A DNA stretch of 64,000 bases. Source: an uncultured bacterium (GTDB lineage Bacteria; Verrucomicrobiota; Verrucomicrobiia; CAIQCK01). Below, in pieces: positions 40,067 through 49,875 of the stretch; position 1 is the stretch's first letter, and every line of letters starts with the position of its first letter. The position numbers and the translations under genes were made by a program. The stretch covers positions 1-64,000 of the forward strand of contig CAIQCK010000090.1 of assembly GCA_903870275.1 (NCBI GenBank), in the 5' to 3' direction. The notes under the pieces are model-generated. The model was not told where the DNA came from. It made no database searches and saw only the letters and a list, made by a program, of their open reading frames with translations.

Positions 40067-41284
40067 ATGAACCACCAAACTCGTCATTCACTCGGTTTGT
40101 TTCTCGTATTCACTGCGGCGACCGCCTTTGCCGCCGTCGCCGAAAAACCCGCCGCCGTTCCATGGGACCTGAAGGCGTTGTCCCAGGCGCCGGCGACTTA
40201 TCCCGCACCCGGCTATGAGACCAACGGCGTGCGCGCGATCTTTTTCGACGGCCTGCCGTGGCACGGCCAGCCGACGCGCGTGTTCGCCTTCGTCGGCATG
40301 CCGGAGCACAAGCGCGGCGAGAAAGTGCCCGGCATGGTGCTCGTCCACGGCGGCGGCGGTACGGCGTTCGCCAGTTGGGTGAAGCGATGGAACGACCGTG
40401 GCTACGCGGCCATCTCGATGGACACCTGCGGCTGTGTTCCGGGCGGCGCACACAACAAACGGCCGCGCCAGGAGCACGGCGGCCCGTCGGGATGGGGCGG
40501 ATTCGATCAAATAAACGAGCCGACCGAAGACCAGTGGACGTATCACGCAGTCGCTGACGCGATCCTTGCGCACTCGCTATTGCGCTCGATGCCGGACGTG
40601 GACGCGACGCGCATTGGCCTCACGGGCATTTCGTGGGGCGGCTACCTCACGTGCATCATCGCCGGTGTGGACAGTCGGTTCCGGTTCGCCGTGCCGGTCT
40701 ACGGCTGCGGTTTTCTTGGCGACAATTCGACGTGGGTGAAAACCTTCGAGCAGATGGGTCAGGAGAAGGCTGCCCAATGGCTGCGGCTCTGGGACCCGTC
40801 GAGCTATCTGCCGCGAGCGAAGATGCCGATGCTCTGGGTCACCGGCACCAACGACTTCGCCTACCCGTTCGACTCGCTCCAGAAATCCTACCGCCTGCCG
40901 TCCGGCAAACGCACACTTTGCATCCGTGTCCGCATGCCGCACGGCCATGGCCCCGCCGGCGAAGGGCCGGAGGAAATCCGCGCGTTCGCCGACAGTATCC
41001 TTCAAAACGGCCCGTCGCTCGCGCGCATTGCCGCGCAAGGACGCGACGGCGACACAGCCTGGGCCAGATACGAGTCGCGCCAACCCATCGCCAAGGCCGA
41101 ATTGAATTTCACGAAAGACACCGGCGTATGGAAGCAGCGGAAATGGGAAACGGCAACGGCGGAGCTTGACGCCGCGAAACACAAAGTCACCGCCACGATC
41201 CCGGCCGGCGCGACGGTCTTCTACCTCAACCTTTTGGATGAACAAGGATTGGTTGTGAGCACGGAACACAGCGAGGTGAAATGA
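40067..41284 (+). CDS. Secreted alpha/beta-hydrolase (acetyl-esterase/dienelactone hydrolase-like)
   Basis: 405 residues from ATG 40067, chosen because RHSLGLFLVFTAATAFAAVA is a signal peptide; a GTG start at 40010 would add a non-signal leader. The hydrolase fold shows GMVLVHGGGGTAFASWVKRW for the oxyanion loop and LTGISWGGYLTCI for the nucleophile elbow, followed by MPMLWVTGTNDFAYPFD (acid) and RMPHGHGP (His). The C-terminal ~90 residues are beta-rich. It is probably a glycan acyl esterase. It is seven bases before the giant unknown gene. Confidence 0.75.
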   Translation: MNHQTRHSLGLFLVFTAATAFAAVAEKPAAVPWDLKALSQAPATYPAPGYETNGVRAIFFDGLPWHGQPTRVFAFVGMPEHKRGEKVPGMVLVHGGGGTAFASWVKRWNDRGYAAISMDTCGCVPGGAHNKRPRQEHGGPSGWGGFDQINEPTEDQWTYHAVADAILAHSLLRSMPDVDATRIGLTGISWGGYLTCIIAGVDSRFRFAVPVYGCGFLGDNSTWVKTFEQMGQEKAAQWLRLWDPSSYLPRAKMPMLWVTGTNDFAYPFDSLQKSYRLPSGKRTLCIRVRMPHGHGPAGEGPEEIRAFADSILQNGPSLARIAAQGRDGDTAWARYESRQPIAKAELNFTKDTGVWKQRKWETATAELDAAKHKVTATIPAGATVFYLNLLDEQGLVVSTEHSEVK

Positions 41285-41291
41285 GCTTTTT

Positions 41292-44200
41292 ATGAAAACA
41301 ATCATCTGTTTCCTGAGTCTGCTGTTCCTATGCATGGCGCTCTCCGTCGCCGCGGAGGAAACCGTTGGCGAACGGCCCTACGAGATGGTGTGGGCCAACC
41401 GCACCGCCGACACGCATCCGCCGCTGGTGGACTTCGAGAATCTCGACGGCTGGAAAGTCGAGACGAAGGATGCCGTCGCGACATTCACACTCTCCCGCGA
41501 GCAACAGCTTTGGGGCAAGCACGTCGGCAAGCTCGTTTATCGCGCCGACGGCAAACTGCCGCGCGTCACACTCCGCCCGCCGCAGCCGATCGCCGTGCCG
41601 CAGTCGTTCGATTGCATCAACTTCTGGGTTTATGGCAATAATTGGGCATGGGTGACCGACAAGGGCACGCCGCCGGTGGAGATCGCCGTGTTGCTGCGCG
41701 GCAAAGGCGGCGCGGAGGTGCGCGTCGCGATGAGCACCGTGCGCTGGAGGGAATGGTGGGTGATGCACCACAAGCTCACGGCCGAACAACTCGATTTGCT
41801 CAAGGGCGGCGCGACGTTTGAGGGCATCCAGATCATCAACGGGCGCAACAAGGACGACCGCACGCTCTATCTCAGCAACCTCGCCATTTATAAAGAGGAG
41901 TTGAAGCCGCTGACGTTTGAGCCACGCCGCAAACGCGGCATCGAGATGTTTCCCGGTCAGGGCGTCGGCACAAATACCGGCCCCGGCAGGCTCCCGTTCC
42001 CGACACGCGAGGAAACGATCCTGCCGGACAACCTTGCCAGGAGTTTCAAGACCACGTTGACGAAGGATGGAGAAGCGTTCGTGTTCCGCTATCGCGGCAA
42101 GGACGGCACGCTGGAATACCGCTACGAGCCGAAGACCGGCACGCTCGGAGATGTGACCGCGCGATGGGCTGGAAGGGGCGAATGGTTTCAACCGATGGCG
42201 GACGGTGGCGTCTTCTTCTCCTCAACCGAAACAGGCAAATCGCTCGCGCCGGAGAAAATCGAACCGCTCGGTTGCGAGCGCGGCGGCGACACTGTTGTCT
42301 CGCGCTGGCGTTGCCGGCTCGGCGGGCGCAGCGCCGAGGTCAGCTACACCTTCCGGCTCTGGCAGAAGTCGCTGGTGGTGGATGTGAAGTGCCTCGGCGG
42401 CGAAGTCGGCGAGGTTCGGTTCGGCAAGGCGGTTGGCGTCGACAATCCGCGTCTCGTGACGCTGCCTTACATGAGCTACGGCGGGCCGCGGCCGGCGGTG
42501 CTGGTCGCTGGCGCGCCGGAGAAGGCGCTCTTCATATTCGGCCTGCCCGACTACTACCGCTCCAACGCCTCGTTGCTCTGGGCGGTCAACGATGTTGCCT
42601 CCGATGGCGTCATTTACAACGGCGGCACACGCTACGAGCCGAAAACCGACGGCAAACGCAACGATTGCTTCGAGCGATTGTTCCTCACCGTCTCGCCGCA
42701 GTTCGAGGAGGTGCTGCCGAACATTCCGAACCCGAAGTCGCCGTGGATGCGCGTCGCCGGCGAACGGCTCTGGCGCGCGCACGGCGCGACCGACCGTGAG
42801 CACGATTATGCTTTCTGGAAGGACATCGCCCGCTACGGCATGACGAAGGTGGTCATCACCGACCACGAAACCGGCTGGCGCGACGGCGGCGAAAGTTTCA
42901 CGTTCCGTACACGCGCCGCGCCGAAGCGGGGCGGCGACGAGAGCCAGGCCGAATACTCACGCAAGATCCAGACGCTCGGTTTTCGCTACGGCATTTACAA
43001 CAACTACACCGACTTCGCCCCGGTGAATGAGTTTTGGAACGAGGACATGGTCACGCGCCTGTCCAATGGCGACTGGCGCACCGCGTGGGCGCGTTGCTAC
43101 AACCCGAAACCCGCGCGCGCCGTCGAGTATGAGGCGCAGCTCGCGCCGATCATCCAGCGGAAGTTTCATCTTTCGACGGCCTACTGCGACGTGCACACGG
43201 CGGTGACGCCGTGGGCCTATTGCGACTTCGACGCGCGCGTGCCGGGCGCGGGGACATTCGCGGCGACGTTCTACGCTTACGGCGAGATCATGCTCCACCA
43301 AAAGGCGACGTGGAACGGCCCGGTCTATAGCGAGGGCAATCACCACTGGTTCTACTGCGGCCTCACCGACGGCAACTACGGTCAAGACCAGGCCGCGCAT
43401 CTGCCGGTGAACCCGTGGCTGGTGGACTTCGACCTGCGCAAACTGCATCCGCTTTGCTGCAACTTCGGCATGGGCAACCCCGGCATGTTTTACGGCCGCG
43501 AGGAAAATCCCGGCAAGACGCCGGCTGAACGCGATGCGCATCTCGACCGTTTCCTCGCCGCAACGCTCGCGTTCGGCCACACCGGTTTTCTCGTGACGGA
43601 AGGCGGCACGGAAAACGCCGTGCGCAGTTACTTTAACCTCCAGCAAATCCACGCCGCCTACGCGCAGCAAACCGCTGCCGACATTTGCTACGCCGACGAG
43701 CGCGGTCGGTTACTCGGTGTCTCCGCCGCCGTCGCGAGCGATGTATTCCGCCGTTCGCAAGTCGCCACGCGCTACGCCAACGGCCTGCGCGTCGTCGTCA
43801 ACGGCCATCCAAGCGAGACGTGGAAAACCGCCGACGCGGAATTGCCGCCGAACGGCTGGTTTGCGAAAAGCGCCGACAGCAAACTGCTGGCCTTCAGCGC
43901 GTTCGTGGATGGTCATCGCGCCGACTATGTGGAGTCGCCGGCTTACGTTTACGCCGACGGGCGCGGCACGTTCACGCGTTTCGCGAAGGCCGCGAGCGAC
44001 GGCAAGCTGATCGCTCACAAACGTGACGATGGTTCGCTTGAGGTCATTCCCGTCGGCAAGTGCGCGTCGTTCGGCGTGTCGCTCGACAGCAAGGCTGCCA
44101 CGGCAACGGCACTCGACAAGGACGGCAAAGAAATCGGCCCAGCCGAAACTCGGTTCAGCCGCGGTTTGGTTTATGTCCAGCCTCAGACCAACGCGTTCAG

Positions 44201-45641
44201 CTACATCGTTGCGCAGGCAGCAGCGCCGGCCGTGACGCTGAAATGCGGTCGAGACAAGGTCGTTGCCGGCGAGCGCGCCGTCATCGTCGGCAAGGAACGC
44301 CATGAGTTCCAGGCGCCGGCCGACGCGAAACCGGGCGTGCGGCTGTGGCAACAGTTCGAGGGTGCGTGGATTGATTTTACCGTCGTGCCGCTGGCTGACG
44401 CGACGCTGTCGCTCGATGGCAGGTTTCAACTTGAGATCACGCCGCATCAGGCGGAGCCGGCGCGCGCCGAGGTCACGCTTGGCGGCGCGACGCAAACCGT
44501 CGAACTGACGCCGGAACGGCGCGCGACGCTCGCCTTCGATTTCAAAAAGCCCGATCACGAAGAGGCGTGCGTGTTGCCGCTGCGCATCGCGGTCGGCGAC
44601 CTCCGCCACGAGCAGAAGTGGTGGCTGCTCACCGAGAAATCCATCGTGCCGGCGGCAGTGCTGCCGGAAAGATACGATAGCGGCCAGCGGGTGCGGAAGC
44701 AGCCGGAGAGCGGCCTCAACGTCGCGTCCGGCGCGAGCGTGCATTGGGACGCGCACATGAGCTGCGGTGATGCGGTGAAGCCGGGCCTTTTCATGCACCC
44801 GCCTTACAAAAGCGGCACCGGTTATTCCTTCGCCCTCTACGCGCCGGTGACGTTGCCGCGCGAACCGGTGGCGGCGTTTCGTTGCGACATCGGCAAACGC
44901 GACGGCAGCGACCGCGGCGACGGCATCTTATTCCGCGTCGCCGTCGTTGATGCCGACTGCCAGGAAACCATCGTGGTCGAAAAACAATGGGCCGAGCACG
45001 GTTGGACGGCGCTCGACGCCGATCTGTCGCGCTGGGCCGGACGGCCGGTCCGCATCAAACTCATTTGCGACGTTGGCCCGGCGGACAACTCCAGCGGCGA
45101 CTGGGCGTGCTGGGCCAACATGTGCATCGAGAGCCGCGAGCCGTTGTTGGTGACGAAGCTGCTGGATCACGCCGCGCAGTTGCGGCACGAGCCGGGACCG
45201 CATCCGGTCGCGAACCTGCGCGCGGCCGATCTGCGCGCGGCGCGGCGCGGCTGGCTGCATTTCCAGGGCATTGGTCTTGATCACGGTGGCAAATACATTT
45301 CGCTCGGCGAACTCAACGGCGTCCGGATTGGCGAACTGCCCGCCGCTGGCGGCGACGAGCGCAAAGGAATTTGGAGCGCGGATGTTTCGGTCGCGCTGCC
45401 GGCGGCGGCGATCGCGACGCTCGGCGGCGTCAACCGGTTCAAGATTCGCAACCCGGCCGGCGACAGTTTCAAGGCGCGCCGATTTTGGATTGAATTGGAA
45501 CTGGCCGACGGCCGCCGATGCTCATCGAAGATTCACGCGCTGACCTACACGCAGCCGACCAACTGGCTCTATGCCGAAGGCATCGGCGTGCCCGCCGACG
45601 AAGACATCGAAGTGGACATCCCGTTCGAAACGGCGAAGTAA
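41292..45641 (+). CDS. Giant secreted putative glycosidase, 1449 residues, unassigned
   Basis: Signal peptide at the start (IICFLSLLFLCMALSVAAEE). Residues ~40-200 look like a carbohydrate-binding or Laminin-like sandwich (DFENLDGWKVETKD). The middle (~480-800) has TIM-barrel-like stretches including VVITDHETGWRDGGESFTF, STAYCDVHTAVTPWAYCDFD (~628) and GPVYSEGNHHWFYCGLTDGN (~680), with candidate acidic residues but no motif I can tie to a numbered family. The last third is beta-rich, with a further binding module (GDGILFRVAVVDADCQE). GH101-like or DUF5696-like barrels are possible relatives. It sits between an esterase and a GH5-like gene and is likely one transcript with them. Confidence 0.6.
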   Translation: MKTIICFLSLLFLCMALSVAAEETVGERPYEMVWANRTADTHPPLVDFENLDGWKVETKDAVATFTLSREQQLWGKHVGKLVYRADGKLPRVTLRPPQPIAVPQSFDCINFWVYGNNWAWVTDKGTPPVEIAVLLRGKGGAEVRVAMSTVRWREWWVMHHKLTAEQLDLLKGGATFEGIQIINGRNKDDRTLYLSNLAIYKEELKPLTFEPRRKRGIEMFPGQGVGTNTGPGRLPFPTREETILPDNLARSFKTTLTKDGEAFVFRYRGKDGTLEYRYEPKTGTLGDVTARWAGRGEWFQPMADGGVFFSSTETGKSLAPEKIEPLGCERGGDTVVSRWRCRLGGRSAEVSYTFRLWQKSLVVDVKCLGGEVGEVRFGKAVGVDNPRLVTLPYMSYGGPRPAVLVAGAPEKALFIFGLPDYYRSNASLLWAVNDVASDGVIYNGGTRYEPKTDGKRNDCFERLFLTVSPQFEEVLPNIPNPKSPWMRVAGERLWRAHGATDREHDYAFWKDIARYGMTKVVITDHETGWRDGGESFTFRTRAAPKRGGDESQAEYSRKIQTLGFRYGIYNNYTDFAPVNEFWNEDMVTRLSNGDWRTAWARCYNPKPARAVEYEAQLAPIIQRKFHLSTAYCDVHTAVTPWAYCDFDARVPGAGTFAATFYAYGEIMLHQKATWNGPVYSEGNHHWFYCGLTDGNYGQDQAAHLPVNPWLVDFDLRKLHPLCCNFGMGNPGMFYGREENPGKTPAERDAHLDRFLAATLAFGHTGFLVTEGGTENAVRSYFNLQQIHAAYAQQTAADICYADERGRLLGVSAAVASDVFRRSQVATRYANGLRVVVNGHPSETWKTADAELPPNGWFAKSADSKLLAFSAFVDGHRADYVESPAYVYADGRGTFTRFAKAASDGKLIAHKRDDGSLEVIPVGKCASFGVSLDSKAATATALDKDGKEIGPAETRFSRGLVYVQPQTNAFSYIVAQAAAPAVTLKCGRDKVVAGERAVIVGKERHEFQAPADAKPGVRLWQQFEGAWIDFTVVPLADATLSLDGRFQLEITPHQAEPARAEVTLGGATQTVELTPERRATLAFDFKKPDHEEACVLPLRIAVGDLRHEQKWWLLTEKSIVPAAVLPERYDSGQRVRKQPESGLNVASGASVHWDAHMSCGDAVKPGLFMHPPYKSGTGYSFALYAPVTLPREPVAAFRCDIGKRDGSDRGDGILFRVAVVDADCQETIVVEKQWAEHGWTALDADLSRWAGRPVRIKLICDVGPADNSSGDWACWANMCIESREPLLVTKLLDHAAQLRHEPGPHPVANLRAADLRAARRGWLHFQGIGLDHGGKYISLGELNGVRIGELPAAGGDERKGIWSADVSVALPAAAIATLGGVNRFKIRNPAGDSFKARRFWIELELADGRRCSSKIHALTYTQPTNWLYAEGIGVPADEDIEVDIPFETAK

Positions 45642-45667
45642 ACGCCACCACGATGCGATAACAAGTA

Positions 45668-48058
45668 ATGAACTGTTTTCCAGCACGTTCTTTTATCCAC
45701 CGCTTCGGCCTCACTTTCGCGGCTGCAATGCTGTTGCTTCTATCCGGAGTCGCGACTGCCGGCGCAGGTTCGGCTGAGCCGAATCTGGTCGCCGACGGCG
45801 ATTTCGATCGCGCGGACCTGCGGCTGGTCCGGACCCAAGAGCCGGGCGGGTGGATTGTTCATGGTCTGACGGCGCCAGACATCGAGATCAAGATCAGCGA
45901 CGACGCGGGACGAAATGGGACGCGTGGTTTGCGCTACCATCGCACCGGCGACTCGAAAGCCAACGTACACGCCGACCAGACCGTGCCGGTTCGCAAGAAC
46001 ACGATTTACGAAGTGTCGGCCTTTGTGCGCTGGGAGGGGAAACTGTGGCCGATCCTGGCGGTGGCGCGGATGGACTGGAAACCTCTCGGCATGATTGTCT
46101 GCGAGGACGGCGGGCAATGGACGGAGGTTCGCTTTGCGTTCAACTCCTACGACAACGAGCAAGTGCGGCTGGAGTGGTTCGCGGGCGCGACGGGTGAGCT
46201 TTACACATCGGCTCCGGGCACGAGCTATCTGGATGACGTGAATCTGCGCGTTGTCGCCGATCCGCCGGACTACCTGCGTACGGCGTTTGAGGTATCCCGG
46301 CCAAAAGCGGATGGTAAATTATCGTTAACAAGGGGCATCTACGGTGCGGTCGGGACACCCAAACCCCTTCGTCCGATTATTTGCCGCGATGGCGTGTTGC
46401 ACTACAAAGATGGCGGCGAGGTGGCCTTATGGGGCGTCAACATGCAGACGGCTCTCTCGTGGGAATACAACGGCCGCCTGAAGCCCTCCGGCGTGCCGCT
46501 GGAGGCGGAGGCGCTGAAAAAAATCACCGAACAGAATCTCGACCAGTTGGAGCTGATGGGCGCCCAGGTCATCCGGGCGCATCTGCTGCCGTCGGATTTC
46601 ACGGACGCCGAAGGCAACCTGCGCGACACGCTCTTTTTGGACGTACTCGATCATCTGGTCGCCCAGTGCCGGCAGCGCGGGATTTACATCTACATGACGC
46701 TGGCCAACGACATGAACACCTACTACTGCCACGACTCGTTCATGGCGGGGCAGGATATTCGTAAATGGCTGTTCGACGAGCCGTTCGTGACGCGCCTGGA
46801 GCGTTACATCCAGGCCCTGCTCAACCACCGCAACCGCTACACCAGCCAGGCCTTTCGCGACGAACCCGCCATCGCGGTGTTCGAGGTGATCAACGAGCCG
46901 CGTTACCTGAGCTACCCGGACATCGCGGGCGATCCAGCGTGTGCCAGGTATCGCGAAGCGTTCGACCAGTGGTGCGCCGCGCGGGGCATCAAGGAAAACC
47001 AGTCGGCCTGCTTCCGCACCTATCGTTACGAACTGGTCCGCCGGGTGGTGGACCGGCTGGCGAAGGCGATTCGCGGCACCGGCTCGCGCAAACCGGTCGT
47101 GTGGAACCTCAACTGGCCGCAGATGATCCTCGAACATGAGGACGTGTTCCAGGCGCTGGCCGACAGTTCGGTGGACGCCGTTTCCTTCTGCTGCTACCCC
47201 GGCCAGCGCGACGTGCCGAATCCTTATTGGAACCACCCGATGGACCTGAGCGGCCGGAACTATCTGCCCTACCTGCGCGACTGCTACGCCAAGTATGAGC
47301 AGTTGCGCTGGCTGCTGGGCGAGCGGTTCGCGCACAAGGCGAAGGTCACCTACGAGTTCGAGACGTTCTATAACACGACGGGCTACCTGTATCCGGCCAT
47401 GGCCCGGCTGTTCCGCGCGCTCGGCTCGCAGATGGCGATGGTCTGGCAATACTCCCTCACGCCAGCGGCCTCGTATTGCACCGGTTCGCATTATCTGAAC
47501 CTAGAAGGCTCGCCGCAAAAGGCCGTCAGCTTTCGCGTGGCCATGCGCGCCTTCGGCGAGATGCCGCGCCATGTGGAGTACGACACGGAGGCCAAAACGG
47601 AGATGACGCGCGGCCATTGGGCGATCTCGTTCGACCGCAACCTCAGCGTCTTCAGCGACGAGCAGTCGCTGATCTACTCCGGCTCGTTCGAAAAACCGCC
47701 GTTGCCGATTGGAACGCACGTGCACGAGATCGTGGGATGCGGCCGTTCGCCGCTGGCGAGTTACGAAGGAAGCGGCGCGTATTTTGTGCAGGTCGAAGGC
47801 GATCATGTGGATGTGCGGATTCTGCCGGACGTCTCGTATTTGCGGCCGCTCTGGCAGGGCCGGGGTCGTCCGCCGTGGAAACCCGCGTGCAGTTTCGACA
47901 CCCAGACACGGCACCGACTCACGCTCCATCTGCCGGGTTGGGAAGGGAAGCTGATGATTCAAAACCTCGCCGACACCACAAAGGAAGCCGGCAAAACAAC
48001 CGACGGCACGTTCGACATCACCCCGGGCCGGTATCGGATTGTTCGCACGACGGAATAG
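45668..48058 (+). CDS. Secreted GH5-like (clan GH-A) glycosidase with N-terminal binding module
   Basis: 796 residues: signal (RFGLTFAAAMLLLLSGVATA), a CBM-like sandwich (~40-195, with LVADGDFDRADLRLV), then a TIM-barrel from ~250. Typical GH-A marks: ALWGVNMQTALSWEYN, AHLLPSDFTD, the acid/base E410 in FEVINEPRYL, and nucleophile candidates E563/E565 in VTYEFETFYN. The pattern resembles GH5 mannanase/cellulase-like enzymes with a C-terminal beta domain. It is the last gene of the array; 163 bp separate it from the LOG gene. Substrate not determinable. Confidence 0.75.
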   Translation: MNCFPARSFIHRFGLTFAAAMLLLLSGVATAGAGSAEPNLVADGDFDRADLRLVRTQEPGGWIVHGLTAPDIEIKISDDAGRNGTRGLRYHRTGDSKANVHADQTVPVRKNTIYEVSAFVRWEGKLWPILAVARMDWKPLGMIVCEDGGQWTEVRFAFNSYDNEQVRLEWFAGATGELYTSAPGTSYLDDVNLRVVADPPDYLRTAFEVSRPKADGKLSLTRGIYGAVGTPKPLRPIICRDGVLHYKDGGEVALWGVNMQTALSWEYNGRLKPSGVPLEAEALKKITEQNLDQLELMGAQVIRAHLLPSDFTDAEGNLRDTLFLDVLDHLVAQCRQRGIYIYMTLANDMNTYYCHDSFMAGQDIRKWLFDEPFVTRLERYIQALLNHRNRYTSQAFRDEPAIAVFEVINEPRYLSYPDIAGDPACARYREAFDQWCAARGIKENQSACFRTYRYELVRRVVDRLAKAIRGTGSRKPVVWNLNWPQMILEHEDVFQALADSSVDAVSFCCYPGQRDVPNPYWNHPMDLSGRNYLPYLRDCYAKYEQLRWLLGERFAHKAKVTYEFETFYNTTGYLYPAMARLFRALGSQMAMVWQYSLTPAASYCTGSHYLNLEGSPQKAVSFRVAMRAFGEMPRHVEYDTEAKTEMTRGHWAISFDRNLSVFSDEQSLIYSGSFEKPPLPIGTHVHEIVGCGRSPLASYEGSGAYFVQVEGDHVDVRILPDVSYLRPLWQGRGRPPWKPACSFDTQTRHRLTLHLPGWEGKLMIQNLADTTKEAGKTTDGTFDITPGRYRIVRTTE

Positions 48059-48093
48059 ATAGCGGGTGGCCGCCTGTATTCATCGAGTTCCAT

Positions 48094-48124
48094 TTGACGC
48101 CGGCGCCGGGTATGTCGTTATATT
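48094..48124 (+). promoter_or_regulatory. Candidate promoter after the glycosidase array
   Basis: TTGACG (48094-48099) and TTATAT (48118-48123) are 18 bases apart. It lies about 100 bp before the LOG-family gene and would start a new transcription unit there. The match is moderate. Confidence 0.35.
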
Positions 48125-48187
48125 GCGGCGAAGACATGACGGCGGTCACGACGAACAAACCGGCGCGACAGCCCGGTCAAAAAGTTG

Positions 48188-48216
48188 ACGGCTGATAGCT
48201 GGAAACTGAGAGCTTA
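48188..48216. repeat. Simple-word repeat before the LOG gene
   Basis: The bases ACGGCTGATAGCTGGAAACT and onward to AGCTTA are of the dispersed simple-word type seen elsewhere in the window. The tract abuts the GTG start at 48222 and takes the place of a recognisable RBS. Confidence 0.35.
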
Positions 48217-48221
48217 TTATT

Positions 48222-48752
48222 GTGAGACAACTCATCACCGTTTTTGGCGGCTCGCGTTGCGCGCCGGACGCGGCGGAATACCGCGAGGGCATCAAGCTTG
48301 GCCGGCTGCTGGCCGGCCGCGGTTTCACGGTCGTGTGCGGCGGCTACGGCGGCGTGATGGAAGCCGTCAGCCGCGGCGTGCGCGAAACCGGCGGCGAAGT
48401 GCTCGGCATCACGCTGGCGAAGACCGCCGCGTCGCCGAACGAGTTTCTCTCCCGCGCCGTTCCCGCGCCGGACATTTACGAGCGGCTGCGGCGGCTCATC
48501 CGCCAATCTGTCGGCTTCATTGCCTTGCGCGGCGGCATGGGCACGGTGGCCGAGGTCGCCGTCGTCTGGAACGAGTTTTTGCTGAACGCCCTCACGACGC
48601 GTCCGCTGGTGTTGCTGGGCGACTCCTGGCCGCCCGTGATCGCCGCGCTGCGCCAGCACATGCACATCGAGGAGAGCGACATGAAGTGGATCCAGTTTGC
48701 CACCTCGCCGGCGGAGGCGTTGCGGGTGCTGGACGAAATGCTGGCCGAGTGA
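48222..48752 (+). CDS. LOG-family / TIGR00725-type Rossmann protein
   Basis: 176-residue protein beginning with GTG, which fits because MRQLITVFGGSRCAP is the usual first beta strand and nucleotide loop. Further motifs: VVCGGYGGVMEAVSRGVRE and GFIALRGGMGTVAEVAVVWNE, the GGxGTxxE signature of the SLOG superfamily. Family members include cytokinin-activating phosphoribohydrolases; this subgroup has unknown substrate. Cytoplasmic. A Gfo/Idh/MocA gene follows after 69 bp. Not related to the glycosidase array by content. Confidence 0.8.
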   Translation: MRQLITVFGGSRCAPDAAEYREGIKLGRLLAGRGFTVVCGGYGGVMEAVSRGVRETGGEVLGITLAKTAASPNEFLSRAVPAPDIYERLRRLIRQSVGFIALRGGMGTVAEVAVVWNEFLLNALTTRPLVLLGDSWPPVIAALRQHMHIEESDMKWIQFATSPAEALRVLDEMLAE

Positions 48753-48821
48753 ATCGGCCGCCGCGGCGGACCGCGCCGCCGGCTTCGCAAAAGGCTTGTC
48801 GCCCCGCCCCGGCTCGGCATA

Positions 48822-49820
48822 ATGCAACGCATGAAACTTCGCTGCATCCATGTCGGTGTCGGCGGCCGTGGCGCATGGCCGCTCAAACTGTTCGCCACCC
48901 GCCAGGATTTCGAGTCGGTGGCGTTTGTCGACGTGAAACCGGAGAACATCGCCGCCGCCCGCTCGCTGAACCTGAAGATCGGCGAGGCGCAGTGTTTCGC
49001 GCGGCTGGAGGACGCGCTGGCCAAGGTGGAAGCCGACGCGGTGATCGTCATCACGCCGCCGCACCTGCACCACGCGCAATGCCTCGCCGCCATCCGCGTC
49101 GGCAAACACGTGTTCGTCGAGAAACCGCTGACGATGACGCTCGCCGAGGCGCGCGAGGTCGTCGCCGAGGCCGACAAGCATGGCGTGAAAGTTTGCGTCG
49201 GGCAGAACGCGCTTTATAACGGCGGCAACGCGACGTTCGCGCGGCTGGTCGCCGAGCGGAAATACGGCCGCGCCGCCAACGGCTTGATGATCAAGTTCGG
49301 CTGGCGGCCGAAGGTGCATCACTCCGGCGGCGTGCATCATTCCTACCTGTGGGAACGCGGCGTCCATGACTTCGACACGGTGCGCGCGATTTTCGGCGAG
49401 GAGGTCAAGCGCGTGTCGGCGATGTCGTTCAACCCGCCGTGGAGTCCCTACCAGCACGGCGCGGGCGTTCACGCGTGGCTGGAGTTTGAGAGCGGCGCGA
49501 CGTGCGCCTACTCGTGCTCGTTCGCGGTCTTCGGGGCGGAGATGGGTTTGCGCGTGGACTGCGAGCAGGCGTCGCTGGTCGAGTTGAACAAGGACAAGAA
49601 AATCGCCATCTGCAAGAAGGACGTGAAGGAGCCGGAAATCATCACGTGGGACGCCGGCCCGCAACCGGAGGCGATTCTGCTCGACGGCTGGCTCCGCTAC
49701 ATCAAGGAGGGCGTCGAGCCGCGTTTCGGCGGCCGCGAGAACCTCAAGACCATCGCGCTGATCGAAGCCATTGGAATTGCCGCCGACGAAGGCCGCGTAG
49801 TCGAAGTGGGCAGGCTTTAG
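48822..49820 (+). CDS. Gfo/Idh/MocA family oxidoreductase (cytoplasmic)
   Basis: 332 residues, no signal peptide. NAD(P)-binding start LRCIHVGVGGRGAWPLKLF, then AVIVITPPHLHHAQCLAAIR and the catalytic-lysine motif VGKHVFVEKPLTM, as in sugar or inositol dehydrogenases. The GH109 signatures of the gene at 35615 are absent. It may oxidise a sugar released by the array, though it is outside it. The start is ATG 48822; ATG 48831 is an equally possible alternative. The end is 55 bp from the convergent YceI gene. Confidence 0.8.
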   Translation: MQRMKLRCIHVGVGGRGAWPLKLFATRQDFESVAFVDVKPENIAAARSLNLKIGEAQCFARLEDALAKVEADAVIVITPPHLHHAQCLAAIRVGKHVFVEKPLTMTLAEAREVVAEADKHGVKVCVGQNALYNGGNATFARLVAERKYGRAANGLMIKFGWRPKVHHSGGVHHSYLWERGVHDFDTVRAIFGEEVKRVSAMSFNPPWSPYQHGAGVHAWLEFESGATCAYSCSFAVFGAEMGLRVDCEQASLVELNKDKKIAICKKDVKEPEIITWDAGPQPEAILLDGWLRYIKEGVEPRFGGRENLKTIALIEAIGIAADEGRVVEVGRL

Positions 49821-49875
49821 TCCGGTTGGGAGGACTGTTTGTTGTGAGCGACGCCGCTGTGGCGCGGCCCGGCGG

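Noticed and set aside
48136-48195. Small 19-codon ORF (MTAVTTNKPARQPGQ...) before the LOG gene
   Set aside because: No RBS, no homology that I recognise, and it ends in the simple-word repeat; more likely leader sequence.
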